From assembly GCF_001429165.1 (NCBI RefSeq), contig NZ_LMIR01000001.1, forward strand, positions 642,875-706,874: a stretch of 64,000 nt of DNA, given 5' to 3'. Below the pieces are notes generated by a model, which saw nothing but the letters and a program-made list of their open reading frames with translations, was not told the DNA's origin and searched no databases. The translations under genes were made by a program, and so were the position numbers. Position 1 is the stretch's first letter, and each line of letters opens with the position of its first letter. The stretch is from Agromyces sp. Root81 (lineage in GTDB: Bacteria; Actinomycetota; Actinomycetes; Actinomycetales; Microbacteriaceae). Positions 1-8,029 of this stretch are shown here, in pieces.

Positions 1-1
1 C

Positions 2-205
2 CTCACCGATGCCGCGTCGACGACCGACGCCGGCTCCCGCGCCGAGCTCTACGAACGCGCCCAGCAGTTGATCCTCGGCGGTTACTACCTGCTGCCGCTG
101 TACGACCAGCAGAACAGCTTCCTGCTCAGCACGTCCGTACAGGGGGCCCGCGCGATGCCGACCGTCTCGACGCCGACGTTCTATGACGCCTGGCTCGCCG
201 ACTGA
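2..205 (+). CDS. ABC transporter substrate-binding protein, C-terminal fragment
   Basis: Only the last 67 residues are inside the window; the gene begins upstream. The visible tail, with ELYERAQQLI followed by YYLLPLYDQQ and ending FYDAWLAD, matches the C-terminal end of family 5 (peptide/nickel/oligopeptide) solute-binding lipoproteins, where a terminal helix is followed by a YLLPLYD-like strand. It would capture the substrate outside the membrane for the two permeases that follow. Its stop lies 23 bases inside the next gene, so the two are translationally coupled. Substrate specificity cannot be read from this fragment. The assignment rests mainly on the tail pattern plus the adjacent DppB/DppC/DppDF genes. 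Confidence 0.75.
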   Translation, partial: LTDAASTTDAGSRAELYERAQQLILGGYYLLPLYDQQNSFLLSTSVQGARAMPTVSTPTFYDAWLAD

Positions 206-1166
206 GCAGCGCCGCTCCTTCGGCGGTGCGACCCTTCGCCGCGCCGGCCTGCTCGTGGCCGGCGCGGTGTTCGTGCTGTGGGCGGTGGCCACGCTGACCT
301 TCTTCGCGATCCGGCTGATCCCCGGCGATCCGGCGCAGGCGATCCTCGGCGGCCCAGGATCGCAGGCGTCCCAGGAGGCGCTCGATCAAGTCCGGAGCGA
401 CTACGGGCTCGACCAGCCGCTCATCGTGCAGTACTTCGCGATGCTCGGTCGCCTGCTCACGGGCGATCTCGGAACGTCGTACGCCCTCAAGCTCCCCGTC
501 GCCGACCTGCTCGCGGCCCAGCTCGGCGGCACGCTGCTCCTCTCCGCCCTCTCCCTGGTGCTCGCATGGGTTCTGGCGCTCGGTCTCGCGATCTGGTCGA
601 CCGGGCGCGGCAGGATCGCGAGCGCCGTCGGCGAGGGCATCGAGATCACGGCCGCTGCGCTGCCGCACTTCTGGCTCGCCGCCGTGCTCATCGCGGTCTT
701 CAGCGTGGCGCTGGACTGGCTGCCACCGGTCGGGACCGGCACTCCCGCCGGGTTCGTGCTGCCCGTCGTGACCCTCGCGATCCCGCTCGCGGGATTCCTG
801 GCCCAGGTCATGCGCGACAGCCTCCTCGACGCGATGCAGCAGCCCTTCGTCATGTCCGCCCGGGCCCGCGGCGAGAGTGCCGCCGGCTTACGCGTGCGCC
901 ACACGATCCGGCACGCATCCCTGCCTGCCATCAGCCTGTCGGGCTGGGCACTCGGCTGGCTGCTCTCGGGGGCGGTCGTCGTCGAGACGATCTTCGCGAT
1001 GCCCGGGCTCGGTCGCACCCTGCTGCAGGCGGTGACGCTCCGGGACATCCCGGTCGTCACGGGAGTGGTGCTGCTGGTCGCGCTCGTCTACGTGCTCATG
1101 ACCGTGCTGACCGATCTCGCCGCGCGCATCGCCGACCCTCGGTTGCGCCAGGAGTCGGGCCGATGA
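183..1166 (+). CDS. ABC transporter permease, DppB type
   Basis: Inner-membrane subunit of a peptide/nickel-type ABC importer, 327 aa. The first membrane helix (about residues 22-45) is followed by the DppB-typical motif FFAIRLIPGDPAQAILGG, a periplasmic segment with GLDQPLIVQYF, and five further hydrophobic segments. The cytoplasmic EAA loop that docks on the ATPase is visible around RARGESAAGLRVRHTIRHA, followed by LPAIS. The ATG at 183 gives a 23-base overlap with the binding-protein gene, and the stop overlaps the next start as ATGA, so the cluster reads as one tight operon. Family membership is secure; whether the ligand is a peptide, nickel or another small molecule is unknown. Confidence 0.94.
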   Translation: MTPGSPTEQRRSFGGATLRRAGLLVAGAVFVLWAVATLTFFAIRLIPGDPAQAILGGPGSQASQEALDQVRSDYGLDQPLIVQYFAMLGRLLTGDLGTSYALKLPVADLLAAQLGGTLLLSALSLVLAWVLALGLAIWSTGRGRIASAVGEGIEITAAALPHFWLAAVLIAVFSVALDWLPPVGTGTPAGFVLPVVTLAIPLAGFLAQVMRDSLLDAMQQPFVMSARARGESAAGLRVRHTIRHASLPAISLSGWALGWLLSGAVVVETIFAMPGLGRTLLQAVTLRDIPVVTGVVLLVALVYVLMTVLTDLAARIADPRLRQESGR

Positions 1167-2038
1167 GCGATCTCGAACTCCAACAGGCCACAGCGGTCTC
1201 GGCTGCGGCGCATGCGCCCGCCCGCCGCAGAGGTCGGATGCCGCGGACCGGCACCCTGGTCGCGGGGGCGTTCGTGCTCTTCCTCCTCGCAGCGACCGTC
1301 GCGCCCGAACTCGTCGCGACACAGGATCCCAACGCGATCTCCCCCGTCGACGCGTTCCAGTCGCCGTCGCCCGCTCATTGGTTCGGCACCGACGAATCGG
1401 GTCGCGACATCTACAGTCGCATCGTCGCGGGCACCGCCACCTCGCTCCTCATCGGGGTCGCTGCGACCGCGATCGGCCTTGCGCTCGGGCTCGTGCTCGG
1501 GGTGCTGGCGAGCTTCGGCGGCCGGATCGTCGACTTCGGCGTCAACCGGCTCGTCGAGGTGCTCTTCGCCTTTCCCGGGCTCCTCCTCGCACTGCTCGTC
1601 ATCGTCGTGTACGGTCCCGGACCCGTCACTGCGACAGTCGCGGTCGGCCTCTCCACGGCGCCGGGCTACGCCCGGATCATCCGTGGCCAGCTCGTCTCGA
1701 TCCGCTCATCGCAGTACGTCGAAGCGGCGCGGGTGCTCGGCCGCTCCCCCGCACGCATCCTCGCTCGGCATGTTCTGCCGAACGCGCTCATCCCGATCTT
1801 CGTGCTCGCGACACTCGGCATCGGGCAGGCGATCGTCTGGGCCGCCGCCCTCAGCTATCTCGGGCTCGGCGCCCAGCCCCCGGCCGCGGAATGGGGTGCG
1901 ATGCTCGCCGCCGGCCGCACCTACCTCGCGACCGCATGGTGGATGACGGTGTTCCCCGGGCTCATGATCGTCGGCACGACCATCGCGACGACGGTGCTCG
2001 GCCGCGCGCTCACCCGTCGCGGACGGGGCGAGCGATGA
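1163..2038 (+). CDS. ABC transporter permease, DppC type
   Basis: Second permease of the importer, 291 aa. After a short basic N-terminal stretch and one membrane helix (about 28-48) it has the DppC-type motif HWFGTDESGRDIYSRIV, then helices with LLIGVAATAIGLALGLVLG and the EAA loop EAARVLGRSPARILARHVLP. Near the C-terminus are the conserved LSYLGLGAQPPAAEWGAML and PGLMIVGTTIA. The start ATG overlaps the DppB-type stop by four bases (ATGA), and the gene's own stop overlaps the ATPase start in the same way. It forms a heterodimer with the preceding permease in the cytoplasmic membrane. A longer upstream frame exists but lies inside the preceding gene and was not used. Confidence 0.95.
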   Translation: MSDLELQQATAVSAAAHAPARRRGRMPRTGTLVAGAFVLFLLAATVAPELVATQDPNAISPVDAFQSPSPAHWFGTDESGRDIYSRIVAGTATSLLIGVAATAIGLALGLVLGVLASFGGRIVDFGVNRLVEVLFAFPGLLLALLVIVVYGPGPVTATVAVGLSTAPGYARIIRGQLVSIRSSQYVEAARVLGRSPARILARHVLPNALIPIFVLATLGIGQAIVWAAALSYLGLGAQPPAAEWGAMLAAGRTYLATAWWMTVFPGLMIVGTTIATTVLGRALTRRGRGER

Positions 2039-3711
2039 CGAACACGCTCGCGCCGGTGCTCGAGGTCGCCCAGCTGCACGTCGGTTTCGACGGTACCGAG
2101 GTCGTGCACGGCCTCGACCTCACGATCATGCCCGGCGAGTGCGTCGCGATCGTCGGCGAATCCGGCTCGGGCAAGTCGGTGACGGCGCGTGCACTACTCG
2201 GCATGGCCGGCGCCGATTCGCGGACTTCAGCGAAGCGACTGCGCATCGGCGGTCTCGATCTGGGCGCGGCGAGCGAACGCGAGTGGCGACGTGAACGTGG
2301 GCGGCGGGCGGGACTCATCCTGCAGGATGCCCTCGGCTCGCTCGATCCGCTCCGCACCGTGGGCCGCGAGATCGAGGACCCGCTCCGGATCCATCTGCGG
2401 CTTCCGGCGTCCGAGCGCCGGGCCCGAGTACTGCAACTCCTCGCCGACGTCGGCATGCCCGACCCGGCGAGTGCCGTTCGTCGGCGTTCCGGCGAGCTCT
2501 CAGGCGGGCTTCGCCAGCGCGCGCTCATCGCCGCGGCCATCGCGCTCGATCCGCCGCTGCTCATCGCCGACGAACCGACCACTGCGCTCGACGTCACCGT
2601 GCAGGCGCGGATCCTCGCCCTGCTCGACGAGATCCGCGAACGCGGCACGGGAGTGCTGCTCATCAGCCACGACCTGGCCGTCGTGTCGCGTATGGCCGAC
2701 CGCATCCTCGTCATGCGCGAGGGACGGATCATCGAGCAGGGCCCGACCGGTGCGGTGCTGGAGTCGCCGCGGGAGGACTACACGAGATCGCTCATCGCCG
2801 CGGTGCCGGCCGAGGTCCCTCGCGGAGTCCGGCTGTCCGCATCGCCAGTGCGGGCGGCGACGCCGCCGGGTGCACTGCCGACGATCTCCTCGGCGCCGCA
2901 TCCGGCACACGATCCCGCCATCGTCGCGACCCCGCTGCTCGAACTCTCGCACCTGACGAAGACCTTCACCGTGCCGGGCGGACGCTTCACCGCCGTCGAC
3001 GACGTCTCGCTCTCGCTGCATCGCGGTGAGACGCTCGGCCTCGTCGGCGAGTCCGGCTCGGGCAAGACGACGCTCGCTCGCCTCGCCCTCGCCCTCACGA
3101 TGCCCGACAGCGGCTCGGTGAGCTTCGACGGCGAGGAGTGGTCGGCACTGGACGAGCGTCGCCGGCGCCCGACGCGCCATCGGATCGGCGCGATCTATCA
3201 GGACCCGCTCGGCTCCTTCGACCCGCGATGGAACGTCGGACGCCTGCTCGACGATGCGGTGCGCGGTGCGCGGGAGGCGGGCACGAACGACATCTCCGCC
3301 GGACCCACCGCTCCCGTCGTCGCCGCGCTCCTCGACCAGGTCGGGCTCGCGGCATCCGTCGCAGGCAGGAGGCCCCTGACGCTGTCGGGTGGCCAGCGGC
3401 AACGCGTGGCGATCGCCCGAGCCCTCGCCGGGTCGCCCGAGCTCCTGATCTGCGACGAACCAGTCTCCGCCCTCGACGTGACGATCCAGGCGCAGATCCT
3501 CGACCTGCTCGACGACATCCAGCGCCAACGGGGACTCGCCCTCCTGTTCATCTCGCATGATCTCGGCGTCGTGCACCACATGGCCGACCGTGTCGCGGTC
3601 ATGCAGGCCGGCCGGATCGTCGAGTCCGGTGATGCCGACGCGGTGTTCGCACGCCCGGAGCATCCGTACACCGCCCGGCTCGTCGCCGATTCGCCGCGCC
3701 TCCCCCGCTGA
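2035..3711 (+). CDS. Double ATP-binding protein of dipeptide-type ABC importer
   Basis: 558-aa fusion of two ABC ATPase domains, corresponding to DppD and DppF in one chain. Domain 1 has Walker A GESGSGKSVT (about residues 41-50), signature LSGGLRQR and Walker B LLIADEPTTALD; domain 2 has Walker A GESGSGKTTL (about 341-350), signature LSGGQRQR, Walker B LLICDEPVSALD and switch histidine LLFISHD. The two are joined by a proline/alanine-rich linker (about 265-300). Between the two halves it supplies both nucleotide sites needed to energise the permease pair. The start overlaps the permease stop (ATGA). Fused DppDF forms are common in Actinobacteria. This is the last gene of the operon; a weak inverted repeat follows at 3739-3777. 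Confidence 0.95.
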   Translation: MTNTLAPVLEVAQLHVGFDGTEVVHGLDLTIMPGECVAIVGESGSGKSVTARALLGMAGADSRTSAKRLRIGGLDLGAASEREWRRERGRRAGLILQDALGSLDPLRTVGREIEDPLRIHLRLPASERRARVLQLLADVGMPDPASAVRRRSGELSGGLRQRALIAAAIALDPPLLIADEPTTALDVTVQARILALLDEIRERGTGVLLISHDLAVVSRMADRILVMREGRIIEQGPTGAVLESPREDYTRSLIAAVPAEVPRGVRLSASPVRAATPPGALPTISSAPHPAHDPAIVATPLLELSHLTKTFTVPGGRFTAVDDVSLSLHRGETLGLVGESGSGKTTLARLALALTMPDSGSVSFDGEEWSALDERRRRPTRHRIGAIYQDPLGSFDPRWNVGRLLDDAVRGAREAGTNDISAGPTAPVVAALLDQVGLAASVAGRRPLTLSGGQRQRVAIARALAGSPELLICDEPVSALDVTIQAQILDLLDDIQRQRGLALLFISHDLGVVHHMADRVAVMQAGRIVESGDADAVFARPEHPYTARLVADSPRLPR

Positions 3712-3738
3712 ACCGGGCTGCCGTGGCGCGCCGATGCC

Positions 3739-3777
3739 ATCCAGCCGGCTCGCGGCGCGCTCTCCGGTAGGCTGGAT
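3739..3777. promoter_or_regulatory. Inverted repeat overlapping the probable valS -10 element
   Basis: Eight-base arms ATCCAGCC (3739-3746) and GGCTGGAT (3770-3777) pair perfectly across a 23-base GC-rich loop. The right arm overlaps TAGGCT (3768-3773), which fits the TANNNT -10 pattern seen elsewhere in the window and would start a roughly 55-base valS leader. It could act as the terminator of the transporter operon, as an operator on the valS promoter, or both. No good -35 is visible. Confidence 0.4.
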
Positions 3778-3837
3778 CGTCGCACATTCAGGCACCTCAC
3801 CACCGACACGGTGCCGCCGATATCGAACCGGAGCATC

Positions 3838-6420
3838 ATGACCGACACCGCGCGCATTCCCGACAAGCCCGCTCTCGAAGGCCTCGAATCGGTCTGGGGA
3901 GGCGCCTGGGAGCGCGAGGGCACGTACCGGTTCGACCGCTCGTCGGCGACGCGCGAGTGCATCTACTCGATCGACACCCCGCCGCCGACGGCCTCGGGTT
4001 CGCTCCACATCGGTCACGTCTTCTCGTACACGCACACCGACGTCGTGGCGCGCTTCCAGCGCATGCGCGGCAAGAGCGTCTTCTACCCGATGGGCTGGGA
4101 CGACAACGGCCTGCCCACCGAGCGCCGCGTGCAGAACTACTACGGCGTGCGCTGCGACCCCACGCTCGCCTACGTCGAGGGCTTCGTGCCGCCGTTCGAG
4201 GGCGGCGACGGCAAGTCGACGAAGGCCGCCGACCAGGTGCCGATCAGCCGTCGCAACTTCATCGAGCTGTGCGAGCGGCTGACCGTCGAAGACGAGCAGC
4301 AGTTCGAGGCGCTCTGGCGCCAGCTCGGCCTCTCGGTCGACTGGACCCAGACCTACCGCACGATCGGCGACGAGTCGCTGTTCGCGTCGCAGCTCGCCTT
4401 CGTCCGCAACGTCGAGCGCGGCGAGGCCTACCAGGCGCTCGCGCCGACCCTCTGGGACATCACGTTCCGCACCGCGGTCGCGCAGGCCGAGCTCGAAGAC
4501 CGCGAGCAGCCGGGCCACTACCACCGCGTCTCGTTCCACCGCCCCGATGACGGCGTCATCGAGATCGAGACGAGCCGCCCCGAGCTCATCCCCGCGTGCG
4601 TCGCCCTCGTCGCCCACCCCGACGACGAGCGCTACCAGCCGCTCTTCGGCACGACCGTCACGACGCCCGTCTTCGGCGTCGAGGTGCCCGTCGTCGCGCA
4701 CCACCTCGCCCAGAAGGACAAGGGCACCGGCATCGCGATGATCTGCACCTTCGGCGACATCACCGACGTCGTGTGGTGGCGCGAGCTCGACCTGCCGAAC
4801 CGCGCGATCATCGGCTTCGACGGCCGCGTGATCGCCGAGGCACCCGACGCCATCACCTCGGAGGCAGGCAAGGCGGCGTTCGCCGAGCTGGCCGGCAAGA
4901 CGACGTTCTCGGCGAAGCAGGCCGTGGTGCAGCTCCTCCGCGACTCGGGCGACCTCCTCGCCGACCCGAAGGCGATCACGCACCCGGTCAAGTTCTTCGA
5001 GCGGGGCGACAAGCCCCTCGAGATCGTCTCGACGCGCCAGTGGTACATCCGCAACGGCGCCCGCGACGAGGCGCTCCGCGAGCGGCTGCTCACGCACGGC
5101 CGCGAGATCGACTGGCACCCCGATTTCATGCGCGTGCGCTACGAGAACTGGGTCGGCGGCCTCTCGGGCGATTGGCTCGTGTCACGCCAGCGCTTCTTCG
5201 GCGTGCCGATCCCGGTCTGGTACCCGCTCGACGCCGCGGGCGACCCTGTGTTCGACGAGCCGATCGTCGCGACCCGCGAACTGCTGCCGGTCGACCCGTC
5301 ATCGGCACCCGCACCCGGCTTCGACGAGTCGCAGCGCGGCGAGCCCGGCGGGTTCATCGGCGAGCACGACGTGCTCGACACCTGGGCGACCTCCTCGCTG
5401 ACCCCGCAGCTCGCCGGCGGCTGGGAGCGCGACCCCGAACTCTTCGATCTCGTCTTCCCGTACTCGCTGCGCCCGCAGGGTCAGGACATCATCCGCACCT
5501 GGCTCTTCGCCACCACGCTCCGCTCCGAGCTCGAGCACGGCGTCGCGCCGTGGGCGAACGCCTCGATCTCGGGCTTCATCGTCGACCCCGATCGCAAGAA
5601 GATGTCGAAGTCGAAGGGCAACGTCGTCACGCCCGCCGGCCTCCTCGACCAGCACGGTTCCGACGCGGTGCGCTACTGGGCGGCGTCCTCGCGCCTCGGC
5701 ACCGACGCCGCCTTCGACACGCAGAACCCGACGCAGGTCAAGATCGGCCGCCGCCTCGCCATCAAGGTGCTGAACGCGGCCAAGTTCATCCTCGGCTTCG
5801 ACGGGCGAGCGGATGCCCCGGTGCTCGTGCCGGTCGACCGCAGCATGCTCGCCGAGCTCGCCGGGGTCGTCGAGCGCGCCACCCGGTCGCTCGAGTCCTA
5901 CGACCACGCCCGCGCCCTCGAGCTCGCGGAGACGTTCTTCTGGACGTTCTGCGACGACTACCTCGAACTCGTCAAGGAGCGCGCCTACGGCGAGCCCAGC
6001 CCCGAGCAGGCCTCGGCGGTCGCGGCGCTCAAGACCGCGCTCGATGTGCTGCTGCGCCTGTTCGCGCCGGTGATCCCGTTCGCGACCGAAGAGGCGTGGC
6101 GCTGGTCGCACGACGGTTCGGTGCACGTGGCACCGTGGCCGACGCTCGACGACCTCGCGGCCCGCGGCGAGGCCGGCGTCGAGCTGCTCGAACTCGCGAG
6201 CCTCGCGCTGACCGGCATCCGTCGCGCCAAGACCGACGCGAAGGCCTCGCAGAAGACGCCCGTCACGAGCGCTGCGATCGCGGCGCCGGCGGCGACGATC
6301 CCGCTGCTGGAATCGGTCGCATCAGATCTGCGTGCGGTGGGGCGCATCGCTGAGCTCGGCTTCGTCGAAGCCGAGTCGTTCGAAGTCCGCGACGTCGTCT
6401 TCGAGGCGCCGTCGGAATAG
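3838..6420 (+). CDS. valS: Valine--tRNA ligase
   Basis: Cytoplasmic class I aminoacyl-tRNA synthetase that charges tRNA-Val; 860 aa. The HIGH signature is at residues 57-60 inside PPPTASGSLHIGHVFSY and the KMSKS signature at 588-592 (DRKKMSKSKGNVV). The editing (CP1) domain lies between them, including ETSRPELIPACVALVAHP, and the C-terminal anticodon-binding domain includes DYLELVKERAYG. The PTASGSLHIGH form and the length fit the shorter actinobacterial ValS type rather than the 951-aa E. coli type. ATG 3838 is preferred over an in-frame GTG at 3811 because GGAG sits six bases before it. A GNAT gene follows eight bases after the stop. Confidence 0.97.
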   Translation: MTDTARIPDKPALEGLESVWGGAWEREGTYRFDRSSATRECIYSIDTPPPTASGSLHIGHVFSYTHTDVVARFQRMRGKSVFYPMGWDDNGLPTERRVQNYYGVRCDPTLAYVEGFVPPFEGGDGKSTKAADQVPISRRNFIELCERLTVEDEQQFEALWRQLGLSVDWTQTYRTIGDESLFASQLAFVRNVERGEAYQALAPTLWDITFRTAVAQAELEDREQPGHYHRVSFHRPDDGVIEIETSRPELIPACVALVAHPDDERYQPLFGTTVTTPVFGVEVPVVAHHLAQKDKGTGIAMICTFGDITDVVWWRELDLPNRAIIGFDGRVIAEAPDAITSEAGKAAFAELAGKTTFSAKQAVVQLLRDSGDLLADPKAITHPVKFFERGDKPLEIVSTRQWYIRNGARDEALRERLLTHGREIDWHPDFMRVRYENWVGGLSGDWLVSRQRFFGVPIPVWYPLDAAGDPVFDEPIVATRELLPVDPSSAPAPGFDESQRGEPGGFIGEHDVLDTWATSSLTPQLAGGWERDPELFDLVFPYSLRPQGQDIIRTWLFATTLRSELEHGVAPWANASISGFIVDPDRKKMSKSKGNVVTPAGLLDQHGSDAVRYWAASSRLGTDAAFDTQNPTQVKIGRRLAIKVLNAAKFILGFDGRADAPVLVPVDRSMLAELAGVVERATRSLESYDHARALELAETFFWTFCDDYLELVKERAYGEPSPEQASAVAALKTALDVLLRLFAPVIPFATEEAWRWSHDGSVHVAPWPTLDDLAARGEAGVELLELASLALTGIRRAKTDAKASQKTPVTSAAIAAPAATIPLLESVASDLRAVGRIAELGFVEAESFEVRDVVFEAPSE

Positions 6421-6428
6421 GGGGAACC

Positions 6429-6875
6429 ATGAGCTACGAGATCCGATCGGCCGGTGACGACGACTTCTTCGGGTGGCTGCCGCTCTTCGAGGCGTACTGC
6501 CGCTTCTACGAGACCGAACTCGACGACGCCAAGGCGCTGATCGTCTGGAACTGGATCCGAGACGAGTCGGAGCCGCTGCAGGCTGCGCTCGCCGTCGACG
6601 ACGAAGGGCGCCCGGTCGGGCTCGCCCACTTCCGCGCGGTGCCGAACTCGCTGACGGCGACGCGCGGCATGTTCCTCGACGACCTGTACGTCGACGAGGG
6701 CGCCCGCGGGTCGGGCGTCGGGCGATCGCTCATCGAGTTCGTGCACGCTCGCGCCGCCGAGATCGGCCAGGGCGGCGTCAGCTGGATCACCGCCGAAGAC
6801 AATGCGCCGGCGCAGCGCGTCTACGACCAGCTCGCGAAGCGCACCAGCTGGGTCACCTACGAGATGGACGCCTGA
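6429..6875 (+). CDS. GNAT family N-acetyltransferase
   Basis: 148-aa single-domain protein of the GCN5-related N-acetyltransferase fold. The acetyl-CoA pyrophosphate-binding motif is visible as GARGSGVGRSLIEF (about residues 93-106), preceded by the strand MFLDDLYVDE and followed by the usual C-terminal ITAEDNAPAQRVYDQL, where an asparagine and tyrosine sit in typical GNAT positions. It would transfer an acetyl group from acetyl-CoA to an amine; the substrate is unknown. It starts eight bases after valS with GGGGAACC as ribosome binding site and overlaps the next small gene by one base, so it is probably co-transcribed with valS. Confidence 0.9.
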   Translation: MSYEIRSAGDDDFFGWLPLFEAYCRFYETELDDAKALIVWNWIRDESEPLQAALAVDDEGRPVGLAHFRAVPNSLTATRGMFLDDLYVDEGARGSGVGRSLIEFVHARAAEIGQGGVSWITAEDNAPAQRVYDQLAKRTSWVTYEMDA

Positions 6876-7099
6876 TGCGCCTCGGCACGCGATGGGCGTT
6901 CGGCTCCGTGCCGCCGGTCAGCGTGCCGGCCGAGATGCGCGAGCGCATCGCGGCGGCCGAGACGGCGTTCACCGGTGACGGCGCGAACCGGCACTGGACG
7001 CTCACCTGGCTCGAAGGCCGACCGATCGCCGAGCTCGACGACGGCACGGTCGTGCGCGACACGATCGTGGACGCGCACGACGCCGACGAGGACTGGTAG
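6875..7099 (+). CDS. Conserved small protein of unknown function (74 aa)
   Basis: 74-aa soluble protein I cannot assign to a named family. Visible features are a basic N-terminus (MRLGTRWAFG), a short helix (VPAEMRERIAAAETAF), a WTLTWLEGRP strand-turn and a strongly acidic tail ending DAHDADEDW. There is no cysteine, membrane segment or signal peptide. The ATG shares its first base with the GNAT stop codon (TGATG), so it is translationally coupled to the acetyltransferase. Base composition and codon use match the neighbours, which favours a real gene over a chance frame. A role linked to the acetyltransferase is only inferred from coupling. Confidence 0.65.
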   Translation: MRLGTRWAFGSVPPVSVPAEMRERIAAAETAFTGDGANRHWTLTWLEGRPIAELDDGTVVRDTIVDAHDADEDW

Positions 7100-7104
7100 C
7101 CGCT

Positions 7105-7129
7105 CGTTCGCGGTCGACGCGCGCGAACG
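7105..7129. terminator. Weak bidirectional hairpin between converging genes
   Basis: Arms CGTTCGCG (7105-7112) and CGCGAACG (7122-7129) form an 8-bp stem with a 9-base loop in the 49-base gap between the converging 74-aa gene and the methyltransferase. No T-run follows, as is usual in this genome. Confidence 0.4.
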
Positions 7130-7148
7130 GCGCCCCTGACACGCGCCT

Positions 7149-7976
7149 TTACGCGCGCGCGATGATCTCGCCGTGCGGCATGAGCAGCCAGCCGTCTTCG
7201 TCGGCGGCCCACGCCCGCCACGCGTCGGCGATCCCGCGCAGCTCGTCGATGTCGGAGTGACCCGACTCGATCGCGTGCGCGGCGAACTGAGACTCCGTGG
7301 CGCGTTCGGCCCAGGCGCCGCCCCACCACTCGCGTTCGAGGTCGGTGGCGAACACCCACGTCGTGCCGGTCGCGGCGATGTCGGTGAATCCCGCGTCGCG
7401 CGCCCAGCTCTTCAGGTGGCGCCCGGCATCGGGCTCGCCGCCGTTCCACTCGTGCACCGAGTGGTAGAGCTCCAGCCATCGCGTGAGACCCGGTGAGGCC
7501 GGGTTCCAGATGACGCCGCCGTAGTCGACCTCGCGCACCGCGACGACACCGCCCGGCTTCACGACCCTGCGGAACTCGCGGAGGGCGTCGACGGGCCGGG
7601 CGAGGTGCTGCAGCACCTGATGGGCGTGCACGACGTCGAAGGCGTCGTCGTCGAACGCGAGCGCGTAGGCGTCGCCCACCGCGAACTCGACGTTCGCGAC
7701 GCCTTCGCTCGCCGCGAGACCGGTGGCCTTGGTGACCACGTCGGCGGCCGCATCGATGCCGACGACCGAGCCCGGTCGCACCCGACGCGCGAGGTCGATC
7801 GTGATGGTGCCGGGGCCGCTGCCGACGTCGAGCACGCGCGCACCTTCATGCAGGTGGGGCACGAGGTAGGCCGCCGAGTTCTCCACCGTGCGCCACGCGT
7901 GGGTGCGCAGCACGCTCTCGTGATGGCCGTGCGTGTACGCGTCGCGGACGACGGGCTCGGGGCGATCGGTGCTCAT
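7149..7976 (-). CDS. Class I SAM-dependent methyltransferase
   Basis: 275-aa methyltransferase with a Rossmann-type core of the UbiE/Methyltransf_11 kind. Motif I is VLDVGSGPGTITIDLA (about residues 48-63), an acidic strand end follows in VVGIDAAADVV, and motifs II/III are visible in AFDVVHAHQVLQHLARP and REFRRVVKPGGVVAVREVDYGG. The C-terminal 90 residues, rich in tryptophan (for example LEREWWGGAWAER), probably form the substrate lid; the acceptor is unknown. ATG 7976 has no ribosome binding site but lies six bases after TAGGCT, consistent with a leaderless mRNA. It is transcribed divergently from the M3 peptidase and ends convergently with the valS operon. Confidence 0.92.
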   Translation of the reverse strand: MSTDRPEPVVRDAYTHGHHESVLRTHAWRTVENSAAYLVPHLHEGARVLDVGSGPGTITIDLARRVRPGSVVGIDAAADVVTKATGLAASEGVANVEFAVGDAYALAFDDDAFDVVHAHQVLQHLARPVDALREFRRVVKPGGVVAVREVDYGGVIWNPASPGLTRWLELYHSVHEWNGGEPDAGRHLKSWARDAGFTDIAATGTTWVFATDLEREWWGGAWAERATESQFAAHAIESGHSDIDELRGIADAWRAWAADEDGWLLMPHGEIIARA

Positions 7977-7982
7977 GCTTCG

Positions 7983-7988
7983 AGCCTA
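7983..7988 (-). promoter_or_regulatory. -10 element for the methyltransferase, leaderless type
   Basis: On the minus strand TAGGCT is followed by six bases and then the ATG at 7976. No Shine-Dalgarno sequence lies between, so transcription would begin at or next to the start codon. No convincing -35 hexamer is visible. Confidence 0.5.
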
Positions 7989-8017
7989 TGCTCATGCCCG
8001 GACGTGTGACAGCGAAC

Positions 8018-8023
8018 TACGGT
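8018..8023 (+). promoter_or_regulatory. -10 element for the M3 peptidase, leaderless type
   Basis: TACGGT is followed by GGAGGG and directly by the ATG at 8030. GGAGGG is too close to the ATG to be a normal ribosome binding site, while the TANNNT-N6-ATG spacing fits leaderless initiation. It lies back to back with the methyltransferase -10, 29 bases away. Confidence 0.4.
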
Positions 8024-8029
8024 GGAGGG

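Noticed and set aside
3778..3837. T-box or other tRNA-sensing leader before valS
   Set aside because: The leader is too short and has no specifier loop, T-box sequence or antiterminator pair.
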